The notes under the pieces are model-generated. The model saw only the letters and a program-made list of their open reading frames with translations, was not told where the DNA came from and did no database searches. The translations under genes and the position numbers were made by a program. Positions 43,797 to 53,292 of a stretch of 64,000 bases of DNA are shown piece after piece. The stretch lies in contig JABCZF010000007.1 of the NCBI GenBank assembly GCA_013289825.1, forward strand, positions 62,001-126,000. The letters run 5' to 3'. Positions within the stretch are counted from its first letter, which is position 1, and each line of letters begins with the position of its first letter. The stretch is from Acidobacteriota bacterium (GTDB lineage: Bacteria > Acidobacteriota > Terriglobia > Acidiferrales > UBA7541).

Positions 43797-45067
43797 CTGA
43801 CACGATGAAAGCAGAGATCATTGCAGTGGGTTCGGAGTTGCTCACGCCGGACCGCTTGGACACCAATTCGCTCTTCCTGACAGAAGAGCTGAACAAGATT
43901 GGGATCGAGGTGCTGAGAAAAACGGTTGTGGGCGACAACCGCGATTTGCTAAGCGAAGCGTTTCGCGACGCTTTGCATCGTGTGCCGCTGATCATTGCGT
44001 CGGGCGGGCTGGGGCCCACCGAGGACGACCTTACGCGCGAAACCGTCGCGGAACTTCTCAACCGCAAGCTCCGGCGCAACGACGAGATTCTTCGCCACAT
44101 CGAAGGCCGTTTCCGCGCCTTGAACCGCGAAATGCCCGAAGTCAATGTGCGCCAGGCGATGGTTCCCGAGGGTGCGGAAATTCTGGAGAATCCGCGGGGG
44201 ACTGCGCCGGGATTGTGGCTGGAAGACGACGGGCATTTCATTGTGCTGCTCCCTGGGCCGCCGCGCGAGTTGAAGCCGCTGTTCCGCGAACAGGTTTTGC
44301 CGCGACTGGAGCGCCGCGCTTCTGGCGTGCGCATGTTTCATCGCGAGATTCGCGTAACGGGCCTGGGCGAATCGCACGTGGAGCAGCGCATCCTGGGCAT
44401 CTACAAACGATTTCCGGAGGTCAGCACGACCGTGCTCGCCGCGCCCGGCGAGACTCAGGTTCATTTGCGCTTGTGGACGGACGACGCGGAGCACGCCAAG
44501 AAAACGCTCGACGAGATTGTAAGCGGCTTCGAGATCGCGTTGACGGATCACATCTTCAGCCGGGACGGCTCGCCTCTCGAGGAAGTGATCGCCGCGCAGT
44601 TGACGATACACAACGCCACGATTTCCGCGGCGGAAAGCTGCACGGGGGGGCTGCTGGCGCAGCGGCTGACGAGCATCGCAGGCAGCTCTTCCTATTTCCT
44701 GGGCGGGGTGGTGTGCTACAGCAACGAGCTCAAGACCGCGTGGGCGGGCGTGCCAGCGGAACTCATTCAAGCCAAGGGCGCGGTTAGCGCGGAAGTTGCC
44801 GTGGCACTTGCGGAAGGCATCCGCCGCAGGGTTAGCAGCACTTTCGGCATAGGGGTCACGGGGATTGCGGGCCCGGGCGGTGGAACTGAAGAAAAACCGG
44901 TCGGAACAGTGCACCTAGCGCTATCGTATCCAGGCGGCGTCAAGGAGCGCGGCGTGCGCTTCCCCGGCGACCGCGAATCCGTACGCTTCCAGGCGAGCCA
45001 GGCTGCGCTGGACATGGTTCGCATCCACTTTCTCTACAATGGCAAGCAGCCTCCCAAGCGAGCCTGA
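43793..45067 (+). CDS. cinA: CinA-family protein (NMN deamidase-type)
   Basis: A two-domain protein of 424 residues from this start. The N-terminal MoaB/CinA domain is recognisable from AEIIAVGSELLTPDRLDTNSLFL, ASGGLGPTEDDLTRETVA and LLPGPPRELKPLF; the C-terminal CinA domain from ISAAESCTGGLLAQRLTSIAGSSSYFLGGVVCYSN and FGIGVTGIAGPGGGTEEKPVG. C-terminal domains of this kind deamidate NMN; N-terminal domains can hydrolyse ADP-ribose. The ATG in ATGA with the previous gene is used; MKAEIIAV four codons later is an alternative. Confidence 0.95.
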   Translation: MTDTMKAEIIAVGSELLTPDRLDTNSLFLTEELNKIGIEVLRKTVVGDNRDLLSEAFRDALHRVPLIIASGGLGPTEDDLTRETVAELLNRKLRRNDEILRHIEGRFRALNREMPEVNVRQAMVPEGAEILENPRGTAPGLWLEDDGHFIVLLPGPPRELKPLFREQVLPRLERRASGVRMFHREIRVTGLGESHVEQRILGIYKRFPEVSTTVLAAPGETQVHLRLWTDDAEHAKKTLDEIVSGFEIALTDHIFSRDGSPLEEVIAAQLTIHNATISAAESCTGGLLAQRLTSIAGSSSYFLGGVVCYSNELKTAWAGVPAELIQAKGAVSAEVAVALAEGIRRRVSSTFGIGVTGIAGPGGGTEEKPVGTVHLALSYPGGVKERGVRFPGDRESVRFQASQAALDMVRIHFLYNGKQPPKRA

Positions 45068-45069
45068 GG

Positions 45070-45645
45070 GTGCGCCTCTTCGTCGCGCTGGAGATTCCCG
45101 CCGCTGTGCGAGACAATCTGGCAGCACAAATCAACGAACTGCGCGATTTGCCCGGGCCATTGGCCGAGGGGCGGTTGCGGTGGGTGCGCCCGGAGAATCT
45201 TCACGTGACGCTTAAGTTCATCGGCGAGGTTGAAGCCGCCAAGCTGGAGGGCATCCGCAGCGCGCTCACGGCGATTGGCTTGGATGCGCCGGTCGGTCTC
45301 GACTTCCGCGGACTCGGATTTTTCCCCGATGAAAGGTATCCCCGCGTGCTATGGGCAGGATTGCACGCCTCGGGAAATCTGCCAGTGCTCGCCAGAGATA
45401 TCGATGGCGCGCTCGAAGGGCAAGGCATCGCGCGGGACCAGCGCGCGTTCACGCCCCACCTGACGCTAGCGCGGTTCGAGCCTCGCAGCTTGCACGAAAA
45501 ACTGCGCGCTGCCGTTCAAAAGAATAGCGAGCGAGAGTTCGGTGCTTTTCAGGCGCGCGAATTTCACCTTATCCAAAGCAAGCTGGAGCCGTCTGGGGCC
45601 GAGTACCGTTCCCTCGCAGCTTTCCCCCTGACGTTGGAGGCCTAG
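45070..45645 (+). CDS. thpR: RNA 2',3'-cyclic phosphodiesterase ThpR
   Basis: A 191-residue 2H phosphoesterase-fold enzyme. The two catalytic HxTx motifs are HVTLKFIG and HLTLARFEP, spaced as in LigT/ThpR proteins, and the GTG start gives RLFVALEIPAAVRD as in the family. It starts two bases after cinA. The family opens 2',3'-cyclic phosphates and can act on tRNA-derived ends. Confidence 0.93.
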   Translation: MRLFVALEIPAAVRDNLAAQINELRDLPGPLAEGRLRWVRPENLHVTLKFIGEVEAAKLEGIRSALTAIGLDAPVGLDFRGLGFFPDERYPRVLWAGLHASGNLPVLARDIDGALEGQGIARDQRAFTPHLTLARFEPRSLHEKLRAAVQKNSEREFGAFQAREFHLIQSKLEPSGAEYRSLAAFPLTLEA

Positions 45646-45651
45646 CGTTAC

Positions 45652-46290
45652 ATGGCCGAGTTGAACGCGACACTCATCTCGATTCCTGTGGCTGCTTATC
45701 TGCTCGGCTCGATCCCGTTCGGGCTGCTGCTGGGCAAGCTCTTTGGCGCGGCCGATATTCGCAAAGCAGGCAGCGGCAACATCGGAGCGACGAATGTTGC
45801 TCGCGTTGCCGGGCCGCTCGCGGGAGTTCTCACTCTACTGCTCGACGCGGCAAAAGGAGCGCTGGCCGTGGTACTCGCCGCACGCCTGTCCGAGCAGAGC
45901 TCGACTTGGATGATGATCGCGGGCCTTTCTGCTCTCCTGGGGCATTGCTTCCCGATCTGGCTGGGATTTCATGGCGGTAAGGGAGTAGCCACGGCTGCGG
46001 GTATTTTTCTAGTATTGTGCCCGCCCGCGTTTTTGGGTGCCGCCATACTGTTTGTGCTGGTCGTAGCGTACTGGCGCTTTGTATCGTTGGGTTCGATCGC
46101 GGCGGCTGCGTCCATGCCCCTATTGATCTATTTTCTTTGGGCGCCGCATCACGCTCCGCCTTACGCAGTCACATTCGGATCGCTGGCCGCGGCGCTGCTG
46201 ATTGTTTACAAACACGACGCGAACATTCAGCGCCTGGTCCAGGGCGACGAGGCAAAATTTTCGTTTAACAAAAAACAGGACGCTCCATGA
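45652..46290 (+). CDS. plsY: Acyl-phosphate glycerol-3-phosphate acyltransferase PlsY
   Basis: A polytopic membrane enzyme (212 residues, about five helices) that makes lysophosphatidic acid from acyl phosphate and glycerol 3-phosphate. Three conserved loops are visible: SGNIGATNVAR, GHCFPIWLGFHGGKGVATAAG and the third-loop region containing KHDANIQRLVQGDEAKF at the C-terminus. The stop overlaps gpsA by four bases, pairing supply of glycerol 3-phosphate with its use. Confidence 0.95.
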   Translation: MAELNATLISIPVAAYLLGSIPFGLLLGKLFGAADIRKAGSGNIGATNVARVAGPLAGVLTLLLDAAKGALAVVLAARLSEQSSTWMMIAGLSALLGHCFPIWLGFHGGKGVATAAGIFLVLCPPAFLGAAILFVLVVAYWRFVSLGSIAAAASMPLLIYFLWAPHHAPPYAVTFGSLAAALLIVYKHDANIQRLVQGDEAKFSFNKKQDAP

Positions 46291-47291
46291 AGCGCATCGC
46301 CATTCTTGGCGGCGGAAGCTGGGGCACGGCGCTGGCCATCGTGCTCTCTCGCACCCACAAGCCGCAGCAGATTTCCTTGTGGGTGCGCGACGCCTCGCTT
46401 GCAGAATCCATCCGCCGCGACCGCCAGAACAAGCTATATCTTCCGGACCACAAGCTTCCGGAGTCCGTCCAAGTCACGCATGACGTGGCTGCCTGTTTGG
46501 AAAACGCCGGGGTGGTCATCGGGGCTATCCCCTCGGCCCACGCCCGTGACGTTTACCGGCGCGTGCTTCCGCACCTCGTGCGCGGTGTGGCGATCCTCAG
46601 CGCCACGAAAGGGATCGAGCCTGCTACCCACGCGCGCATGAGCGAAGTCATCGTCGAAGTTGTATCACCGGAATTTGCTCCGCGCATCGCGGTTCTTTCC
46701 GGGCCCTCCTTCGCCCGGGAGGCCGCAGCCAGCCAGCCCACTGCGGTGGTGGTCGCGTCGAGCGACCTGGCACTGGCCAATCAACTTCAGGAGGAATTTG
46801 CGGCGCCGAATTTTCGCTTGTACACCAACGACGACGTGCTCGGCGTCGAACTCGCGGGTGCCATGAAAAACGTGATGGCGATTGCCGCGGGTGTCTGCCA
46901 GGGAATCGGTCTTGGCTCAAATCCGTTGGCCGCGCTGATCACACGCGGCCTCGCGGAAATGACCCGGCTGGCCGTGGCTCTGGGCGCGCGCCAGGAAACG
47001 TTCAGCGGTCTCGCGGGCCTGGGCGATCTCGTCCTGACCTGCACTGGCTCGCTGAGCCGTAACCGTCACGTGGGCGTCGAACTCGGCAAAGGCCGCTCGC
47101 TGGCCGAAATCCTCGAGGGCATGAAAATGGTCGCCGAAGGCGTAGGCACAGCCGGAGCGCTATTGGCGCTGGCCCGCGAGTCGGCAATAGAACTCCCCAT
47201 CACCGAGCAGGTTGCCGCGATCCTCGACGGGGGCAGGTCGCCCCGGGAGGCCATCCGAAGCATCATGGAGCGGCCCCTTAAGCGCGAATAG
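46287..47291 (+). CDS. gpsA: Glycerol-3-phosphate dehydrogenase (NAD(P)+) GpsA
   Basis: A 334-residue cytoplasmic enzyme that reduces dihydroxyacetone phosphate to glycerol 3-phosphate for phospholipids. It has the Rossmann motif IAILGGGSWGTALAIVL, ATKGIEP, VLSGPSFAREAA and the active-site Lys in ELAGAMKNVMAIAAG. TRGLAEMTRLAVALGA and GDLVLTCTGSLSRNRHVG complete the C-terminal domain. It overlaps plsY, giving a plsY-gpsA lipid-synthesis pair. Confidence 0.97.
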   Translation: MKRIAILGGGSWGTALAIVLSRTHKPQQISLWVRDASLAESIRRDRQNKLYLPDHKLPESVQVTHDVAACLENAGVVIGAIPSAHARDVYRRVLPHLVRGVAILSATKGIEPATHARMSEVIVEVVSPEFAPRIAVLSGPSFAREAAASQPTAVVVASSDLALANQLQEEFAAPNFRLYTNDDVLGVELAGAMKNVMAIAAGVCQGIGLGSNPLAALITRGLAEMTRLAVALGARQETFSGLAGLGDLVLTCTGSLSRNRHVGVELGKGRSLAEILEGMKMVAEGVGTAGALLALARESAIELPITEQVAAILDGGRSPREAIRSIMERPLKRE

Positions 47292-47305
47292 GATGGCGCG
47301 AATAC

Positions 47306-47339
47306 GGCCCTTTTCAGGCCTTTTCGGCCTGTTCCGGCC
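47306..47339 (+). repeat. Four phased GGCC repeats before the HD-GYP gene
   Basis: GGCC begins at 47306, 47317, 47326 and 47336 (spacings 11, 9 and 10), mostly with TTTTC or GTTCC between. The roughly one-turn spacing upstream of a signalling gene could mark an operator, but chance in GC-rich DNA is possible. Confidence 0.3.
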
Positions 47340-47444
47340 CTCGTCGGTCTGTCACTAGTACCAAGGTTCCAGTTGCAGATGCGCGACGCGGCTGCATTCG
47401 CGAGCCCCGCTGCACCTCCCATTCCCCTAAAATCAAGAGTTGAG

Positions 47445-49238
47445 ATGACCGAACCCAGCCTATCCGTGTGGCAACGGCTGCGAAAAGGACGTGTGCGCAT
47501 TTTGTGGCTCGTCCTGGGCGCACTGCTGCTTGTCAGCGCGCTGCCTATCGGCCTTTACCACCGCCAGGTGTTGCAACTTAGCCAGGACAAGCTGAGCGAC
47601 AACGAGCGCGTTCAGCAATCCGATTTGACGCGGTCCCTGGCACAGGAAATTCAGCTCTTCGAGTTCAATCAGACACAACAGCTGTTCAGCGAACGGCAGA
47701 TTCTGACGCTAACGGGACTCATCGACAATGTCGAAGACCCGGCCGCCGAGCCCAAAGTAACCAGGCTCCTCGAGGACTTTGTCGACAGCAACCGCGACAC
47801 CTTTCTCTATCTGACGGCGGTCGACAAGAACGGCAAAGGCACCAAGGCTTCCCAGGGTAACTTCCAGGCGGAACAGGATCCCTTCGTGGCCAAGGCCCTG
47901 CAACGCGCGTTTGTCACCTGCATGCAATCCGAAGAGTTGCACACCGTCAAGTTTCGCAGCGATCCTCTGGCGCTCGCCCCGAACAACCAGCCGGCGTTTG
48001 TCCTAGCCGTACCGCTCAAGGATTTGACCGGCAATTTTACCGGGATGCTGGCTGCGGTCGTCTCTCTCGAGCCGATTTCACATCGCTTGCGAGACGCCAG
48101 CGTGCGCGGCCGCAAAGTATTCGTGGTGGATCACTCTGGCCACATCGTCGCGCATCCCGACACGAAAAATTTCGTGCCCGGCGCTGAAGCCAGCGGAAAT
48201 CTCGTCGACCAGATTCGCGCTTTGCCCCAGGAACTCCGTAATACGGAGACGATTCGTTTTACGGAAAAGGGGACAAAGCATCCCATCGAGATGATTGGCA
48301 CCTACAGCACATTCCCCGAGGTCAACTGGGCGGTTGTTGCGGAACGCAGCCTGGACGACGCTCGTACCGACGCAGGGGTGTCGGAACTAAACCGCCAGGC
48401 TCTGGCTTTCGTCAGCGTGGTGGTGCTGGTGGCCATCCTCTTCGGTTACTTTTTTGCTGTGGGCATCAGCGGGCCGATTCGCGGCCTGGCGGCTTCCACC
48501 CGCGCCATCAGCCGCGGCGAATTCCACCAGCGCTCGCCGGTGCGCGGCGCTTCGGAAATCAGCGAACTGGCTGAAAACTTCAACAAAATGGCCAGCGATA
48601 TCGAAGAGTACATTGAAAAACTGAAAGAAGCCGCGGAAGAAAACCGCGAGCTTTTTATCGGCTCGATTCGCATGCTCGCCGCGGCCATCGACGAAAAGGA
48701 TCCGTACACGCGCGGCCACTCCGGCCGCGTGGCCAAGTACTCGACCCTGATCGGGCGGGAGCTTGGCCTTTCGGCCGAAGAACTGGACAAGCTGCGCGTT
48801 GCCGCACTGCTTCACGACGTGGGCAAGATCGGCGTCGAAGACCGCGTTCTGAAAAAGCCCGGCGCGCTAACGCCGGAAGAGTTCGATCTGATGAAGCAGC
48901 ACACCGTGAAGGGCGCCAACATCATGCGCCCGGTTTCGCAGCTGAAGGAGATGCTCCCCGGTATCGAGTTGCACCACGAACACATCGATGGCCGCGGTTA
49001 TCCGTACGGCCTGCAGGGCCAGCAAATTCCGTTGATGGCGCGCATCATCGGCGTGGCGGACACACTTGACGCCATGACCACCAATCGGCCGTACCAGTCC
49101 GCCATGGACATAGAGTTCGCGCTGAACCGTATCAAGTCTCTCACTGGTTCAAAGTTCGACGCCGTGGTTGTGGCCGCCCTGGAATCCACCATCACTGCCG
49201 GAAAGCTCCGCCTAAGCGCCGTCGAAGTGACGGTGTAA
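47445..49238 (+). CDS. HD-GYP phosphodiesterase with extracytoplasmic sensor and HAMP
   Basis: A 597-residue signalling protein. A membrane helix (~18-37) is followed by a Cache-like periplasmic sensor (~40-320), a second helix (~330-350), a HAMP linker (GPIRGLAASTRAI, then EFHQRSPVRGASEISELAENF) and an HD-GYP domain. The catalytic residues are intact: His457-Asp458 in LLHDVGKIGVED, and HHEHIDGRGYPYGL (His510, His511, Glu512) with the GYP signature. HD-GYP proteins degrade cyclic di-GMP, or sometimes cGAMP; the ligand sensed is unknown. The ATG at 47445 is preferred to one at 47373, since the extra 24 residues look non-coding. Confidence 0.9.
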   Translation: MTEPSLSVWQRLRKGRVRILWLVLGALLLVSALPIGLYHRQVLQLSQDKLSDNERVQQSDLTRSLAQEIQLFEFNQTQQLFSERQILTLTGLIDNVEDPAAEPKVTRLLEDFVDSNRDTFLYLTAVDKNGKGTKASQGNFQAEQDPFVAKALQRAFVTCMQSEELHTVKFRSDPLALAPNNQPAFVLAVPLKDLTGNFTGMLAAVVSLEPISHRLRDASVRGRKVFVVDHSGHIVAHPDTKNFVPGAEASGNLVDQIRALPQELRNTETIRFTEKGTKHPIEMIGTYSTFPEVNWAVVAERSLDDARTDAGVSELNRQALAFVSVVVLVAILFGYFFAVGISGPIRGLAASTRAISRGEFHQRSPVRGASEISELAENFNKMASDIEEYIEKLKEAAEENRELFIGSIRMLAAAIDEKDPYTRGHSGRVAKYSTLIGRELGLSAEELDKLRVAALLHDVGKIGVEDRVLKKPGALTPEEFDLMKQHTVKGANIMRPVSQLKEMLPGIELHHEHIDGRGYPYGLQGQQIPLMARIIGVADTLDAMTTNRPYQSAMDIEFALNRIKSLTGSKFDAVVVAALESTITAGKLRLSAVEVTV

Positions 49239-49304
49239 TTCGCTGCAATAATCTCTGCCTGTGCTGATCGAGACGCCCACGGGCGGGCTCGTATCGGGCG
49301 CTTC

Positions 49305-49313
49305 TGTTACAAT
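49305..49313 (+). promoter_or_regulatory. Extended -10 element before ftsY
   Basis: TGTTACAAT, identical to the element before rimO, followed by an AT-rich stretch. The start would lie about 28 bases before the ftsY ATG. No good -35 is seen. Confidence 0.45.
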
Positions 49314-49347
49314 TTTGTGTTGCGCCTACTGTCGAGCGCTCAACCGT

Positions 49348-50349
49348 ATGATTTCTCTCTTTGGGAAGCCGGAAAAGACCGAACCGTCGCTGCTGGAACG
49401 GCTGAAAGCCTCGGTCAGTAAGACCAAGGCGGCGCTGTCTGAGTCGGTGGAAAACATTTTTCGCGGCGAACGCAAGATTGACCCGGCGCTGCTAAAAGAG
49501 CTTGAAACCGCGCTGCTCTCCGCCGACCTTGGCGTAAAACCGACACGAGAAATCCTGGATGCCGTGCGGGAAAAGCTGGGTCGCGACGCGCTCTCCGACG
49601 CCAGCCAGCTCAAGCGCGAGATCAAGTCTCACATCATGCGCATCCTGACGATGAGCGAGCGAAAGGTGGGCGATAGTGCGGTCGCCAGCAATATGGCGCC
49701 GCCCGCCAAAAATCCGGCGACCTCGCCCAACGGTGCCGGCCCGCGCGTCATCTTTATCGTCGGGGTGAACGGCGCCGGAAAAACCACCAGCATCGGCAAG
49801 CTCGCAAATCGCTTGCGGCAGGAGGGCCTCAGCGTGGTGCTCTGCGCTGCGGATACGTTCCGCGCCGCGGCCGTCGAGCAACTCGAAATCTGGGCGCAAC
49901 GCAACGGCATTGACGTTATCAAACAGAAGTCCGGTGCCGATCCGGCCGCCGTCGTTTTCGACGCGGTGACCGCAGCCAAAGCGCGCGGCGCGGACGCCGT
50001 AATTGTGGACACTGCCGGCCGCCTTCACACCAAATCCAATCTTATGGCCGAGCTGGAAAAAATGAAGCGCACCGCCGCGAAAGTCATTCCCGGCGCGCCT
50101 CACGATGTGCTGCTTGTGCTCGACGCCACCACGGGACAAAACGGCCTCGCTCAGGCGCGCGAGTTCACTGCGACCGTGGCTGTCACCGGCATCATTCTCA
50201 CGAAGCTAGACGGCACGGCCAAGGGCGGCATCGTGGTGGCCATCGCCCGCGAACTCGGCCTGCCCATCCGTTTTGTCGGCACCGGCGAGCAAATCAACGA
50301 TATGGTGCCCTTCGACGCGGAAACCTACGCGAACTCTCTTTTCGATTAG
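49348..50349 (+). CDS. ftsY: Signal recognition particle receptor FtsY
   Basis: The SRP receptor GTPase that delivers nascent membrane proteins to the translocon. From the ATG at 49348 it is 333 residues: a short basic A-like region, the N domain ([18 protein letters not shown]), and the G domain with P-loop [33 protein letters not shown]3 [14 protein letters not shown], and G4 [11 protein letters not shown]. The frame stays open upstream to 49261, but those residues include no family match and the candidate promoter lies there. Confidence 0.96.
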   Translation: MISLFGKPEKTEPSLLERLKASVSKTKAALSESVENIFRGERKIDPALLKELETALLSADLGVKPTREILDAVREKLGRDALSDASQLKREIKSHIMRILTMSERKVGDSAVASNMAPPAKNPATSPNGAGPRVIFIVGVNGAGKTTSIGKLANRLRQEGLSVVLCAADTFRAAAVEQLEIWAQRNGIDVIKQKSGADPAAVVFDAVTAAKARGADAVIVDTAGRLHTKSNLMAELEKMKRTAAKVIPGAPHDVLLVLDATTGQNGLAQAREFTATVAVTGIILTKLDGTAKGGIVVAIARELGLPIRFVGTGEQINDMVPFDAETYANSLFD

Positions 50350-50363
50350 ACTTCGACCAGACC

Positions 50364-51497
50364 ATGGACGCTCATGCCATTCGTTTCATGGAACACGCGT
50401 TGGAATTGGCCTCGAGAGGCGCCGGCCTGGCGAGTCCCAATCCCCTGGTCGGCTGCCTCCTAGTCCGCGAAGGCCAGATCGTAGGCGAAGGATTTCACCA
50501 ATATGAAAAGCGCGATCACGCGGAAATCGTCGCGCTGAAATCCGCCGGCGAAAAAGCGCGCGGCTCAACGATGTACGTCACGCTCGAACCCTGCAATCAC
50601 ACCGGCCGCACCGGCCCTTGCACAGAAGCCATCATTGCGGCGGGCGTTTTACGGGTCGTGGCCGCCATGGAAGACCCCCACCAGGTTAACTCCGGCCGCG
50701 GATTCGATCGATTGCGGGCTGCCGGGGTGGAAGTCTCGACAGGAATAGGTGAAGAGCAAGCTCAGAACCTGAACGAAGCCTTCGCTTGCTGGATTCGCAC
50801 GAAAAAACCGTTCGTCACGCTGAAATCCGCGCTGACGCTCGATGGCCAGCTCGCTCTTCCCGGTGAGCGAAACACGTTGCGCAAGAGAAAGAGGAATCAG
50901 AAACGGACAAACTGGATTAGCTCGGAAGAATCCCGCCTGGAAGTTCACCGCATGCGCCACGCCGCAGACGCCGTGCTCACCGGCATCGGAACGGTGAAAG
51001 CCGACGACCCGCTTCTCACAGATCGCAGCGGGTTCCCGCGACGCAGGGCACTCCTGCGGGTTGTTCTCGACGGGGGGCTGACGATCTCGCCTCACGCCCG
51101 CATTGTGGAGTCAGCAGCGGACGATGTTCTGGTTTTTACGCAGCAGCACCCGCATGCGCGGAGAGTTCGGGCGCTCGAGAAAGCCGGTGTCGAAGTCATC
51201 CCCACCGTTTCGCGCATGGGACAAATCAATCTAGAAGCCGTTTTGGCTGAGCTTGGCCGCCGCGAACTCCTAAGCGTCCTTCTCGAAGCGGGCCCGACGC
51301 TCAACGGCGCCGCACTCCTCGCGGGCATCGTCCACAAACTTTTTCTCTTCTATTCGCCCAAAATCTCCGGCGAGACGCGCGTCCCATTGGCCACCGCGCC
51401 GAATCTCAAGCTCCCGCCACTCGAAAGGCTGCGCACGCAATCCTTCGGCCCGGACATGGTTCTCGAAGCCTATTTGCCGCACACCAATGTCAGCTAG
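50364..51497 (+). CDS. ribD: Riboflavin biosynthesis deaminase/reductase RibD
   Basis: A bifunctional enzyme that deaminates the GTP-derived pyrimidine and reduces its ribose (second and third steps of riboflavin synthesis). The N-terminal zinc deaminase motif is DHAEIVALKSAGEKARGS and PCNHTGRTGPCTEAI; the C-terminal reductase begins near KPFVTLKSALTLDGQLAL. 377 residues. In the reductase there is a Lys/Arg-rich insertion (KRKRNQKRTNWIS) of about ten residues not seen in typical members, adjacent to the SxWI segment. Its stop abuts the end of a divergent gene. Confidence 0.94.
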   Translation: MDAHAIRFMEHALELASRGAGLASPNPLVGCLLVREGQIVGEGFHQYEKRDHAEIVALKSAGEKARGSTMYVTLEPCNHTGRTGPCTEAIIAAGVLRVVAAMEDPHQVNSGRGFDRLRAAGVEVSTGIGEEQAQNLNEAFACWIRTKKPFVTLKSALTLDGQLALPGERNTLRKRKRNQKRTNWISSEESRLEVHRMRHAADAVLTGIGTVKADDPLLTDRSGFPRRRALLRVVLDGGLTISPHARIVESAADDVLVFTQQHPHARRVRALEKAGVEVIPTVSRMGQINLEAVLAELGRRELLSVLLEAGPTLNGAALLAGIVHKLFLFYSPKISGETRVPLATAPNLKLPPLERLRTQSFGPDMVLEAYLPHTNVS

Positions 51498-52499
51498 TCA
51501 TCCCATCACACACAGCACGGCAGCCCCGGGAATGGCGTCGTTTTTCAGCGCATTTAGTGCGCGGTTGGCTTCGCTGAGCGGATAGACCTGCGTGTGCATG
51601 CGAATCGGAATCTCCGCCGCGATGCGAAGAAAATCCTGGCCATCCTGACGGGTGTTATTCGCCACGCTGCGAATCATTCGTTCTTGATAAAGCAAGTCGT
51701 AACTAAACGACGGAATCGGGCTCATGTGAATTCCCCCCAGCACCAGAACGCCTCCTTTGCGTAACGCCCGAAGCGCCGCGGGCACAATCTCTCCCGCCGG
51801 CGCAAAAACAATCGCGGCATCGAGCTTTTCGGGCGGCGCATCGAATGTTCCGCCGGCCCATGCCGCGCCCAGCTCCAGCGCCAGCTTCTGGTGACGCACA
51901 TTCCGCGTCGAGGCGTACGCCGTCACGTTCCAATGCCGTGCCACCTGAATCGCGACGTGCGCCGCCGCGCCGAAACCATAAAACCCCAAACGTCCGCCAG
52001 GCTTGATCCCGGAAAGCCGCAGCGAGCGGAATCCGATGATTCCCGCACAGAGCAACGGCGCCGCTTGCTCATCGCGAAACCCTTCGGGAATCGCATAGAC
52101 GAAATCCTCCGACGCGACGATATACTCGGCATAGCCGCCATCGACGCTGTAGCCCGTGAAGGTTGGGTTGTCGCAAAGATTCTCTTCGCCCCTTCGGCAG
52201 TATTGGCACACGCCGTCCGTGTGGTGCAACCAAGCAACGCCGACGCGCGCTCCGATTGCGTAGCGACCGGAGCCTTCTCCTTGTTTTTCGACGACTCCGA
52301 CGACCTGATGGCCCGGAATCACTGGCGATTTTCTTTGCGGTAATTCGCCTTCGATCACGTGGAGATCCGTGCGGCACACGCCGCAGGCGTGCACGCGGAC
52401 CAAGACCTGGCCCTTGTCAGGATTCGGCGCCGGCACGTCGGTGAATTCGAGCGGATTCGTTTCGATCCTTGCGGGTGAGTTGAGCACACAGATTTTCAT
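51498..52499 (-). CDS. Zinc-dependent alcohol dehydrogenase family protein
   Basis: A medium-chain dehydrogenase of 333 residues. The catalytic zinc site has [13 protein letters not shown] and [10 protein letters not shown]; the NAD(P) fold has [18 protein letters not shown]. In the structural-zinc lobe, [17 protein letters not shown] keeps three of the usual four cysteines; the first is Asp. The closest shape is the subfamily with LHVIEGELP and [14 protein letters not shown]. It would oxidise alcohols or reduce aldehydes, but the substrate is not evident. It lies on the opposite strand between ribD and ribE, abutting ribD end to end. Confidence 0.88.
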   Translation of the reverse strand: MKICVLNSPARIETNPLEFTDVPAPNPDKGQVLVRVHACGVCRTDLHVIEGELPQRKSPVIPGHQVVGVVEKQGEGSGRYAIGARVGVAWLHHTDGVCQYCRRGEENLCDNPTFTGYSVDGGYAEYIVASEDFVYAIPEGFRDEQAAPLLCAGIIGFRSLRLSGIKPGGRLGFYGFGAAAHVAIQVARHWNVTAYASTRNVRHQKLALELGAAWAGGTFDAPPEKLDAAIVFAPAGEIVPAALRALRKGGVLVLGGIHMSPIPSFSYDLLYQERMIRSVANNTRQDGQDFLRIAAEIPIRMHTQVYPLSEANRALNALKNDAIPGAAVLCVMG

Positions 52500-52619
52500 G
52501 GCCGGACCTCGAGGGCTATTCGTGGTGCGTTCCGCTTCAGTCTAGTGCTTTCTGGCTCCGTGGCGAAATGCGGTACACTCGAATGGAGAAGCCTGCGAAG
52601 CAAGTAAGACGAGGAGAAT

Positions 52620-53291
52620 GTGTTTACCGGGATTATTGAAAACACCGGAACAATCGAAACTTTCGATAAATTGCACAGCGGCGCCCGCGTCAAGATTCAC
52701 GCCCCCAGTGTCGCTCCATCACTCGCGGTTTCCAACAGTATCGCCGTGAATGGCTGCTGCCTTACCATTGTCGCTCTCGACAAAGAAAACTTCTCCGCCG
52801 ACCTTTCCGCCGAAACCCTTCAAAAAACTTCTTTCGGCGTGGAAAACGGCGGTCCGAAAAAGGGCTCGAGGGTCAATCTCGAGCAGCCTCTCACGGCCGG
52901 CAAAGAACTCGGCGGCCACTTTGTTCAAGGACACGTCGACGGTCGAGGCCGCGTGACGCAGCTCCACCCGGAAGCTCCGGAAAGCAACCACTGGCGGTTC
53001 GCCGTGGAAGTTCCCGAAGACTTTCGGCGTTATATCGTGCCCAAAGGCTCCATCACCATCGACGGCATCAGCCTCACGGTGGCGCGGTGGGATAGCAACA
53101 CCCAGGTGGCGGAAATCGCCGTCATCCCTTACACCTACGGGCACACCACGCTTGGGGACCGCAAACCCGGCGACTGCGTCAACCTGGAAGCCGATGTTCT
53201 CGGCAAGTATGTTGAGGGCTACCTAGAATCGCGAAAATCTACCCATGCGGCTTCCCTGACCCTCCCGCGTCTTCTCGAAGAGGGGTTCTAG
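52620..53291 (+). CDS. ribE: Riboflavin synthase alpha chain RibE
   Basis: The enzyme dismutates two 6,7-dimethyl-8-ribityllumazines into riboflavin. The 223-residue protein has the two internally repeated lumazine-binding barrels: first MFTGIIENTGTIE to about 95, second from GHFVQGHVDGRGRVTQL to about 190. GTG at 52620 follows GAGGAG. No lumazine synthase gene follows here. No FMN riboswitch pattern is seen upstream. It is separated from ribD by the divergent alcohol dehydrogenase. Confidence 0.95.
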   Translation: MFTGIIENTGTIETFDKLHSGARVKIHAPSVAPSLAVSNSIAVNGCCLTIVALDKENFSADLSAETLQKTSFGVENGGPKKGSRVNLEQPLTAGKELGGHFVQGHVDGRGRVTQLHPEAPESNHWRFAVEVPEDFRRYIVPKGSITIDGISLTVARWDSNTQVAEIAVIPYTYGHTTLGDRKPGDCVNLEADVLGKYVEGYLESRKSTHAASLTLPRLLEEGF

Positions 53292-53292
53292 C

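Noticed and set aside
52500..52619. FMN riboswitch upstream of ribE.
   Set aside because: The conserved RFN-element motifs are not visible here or upstream of ribD.
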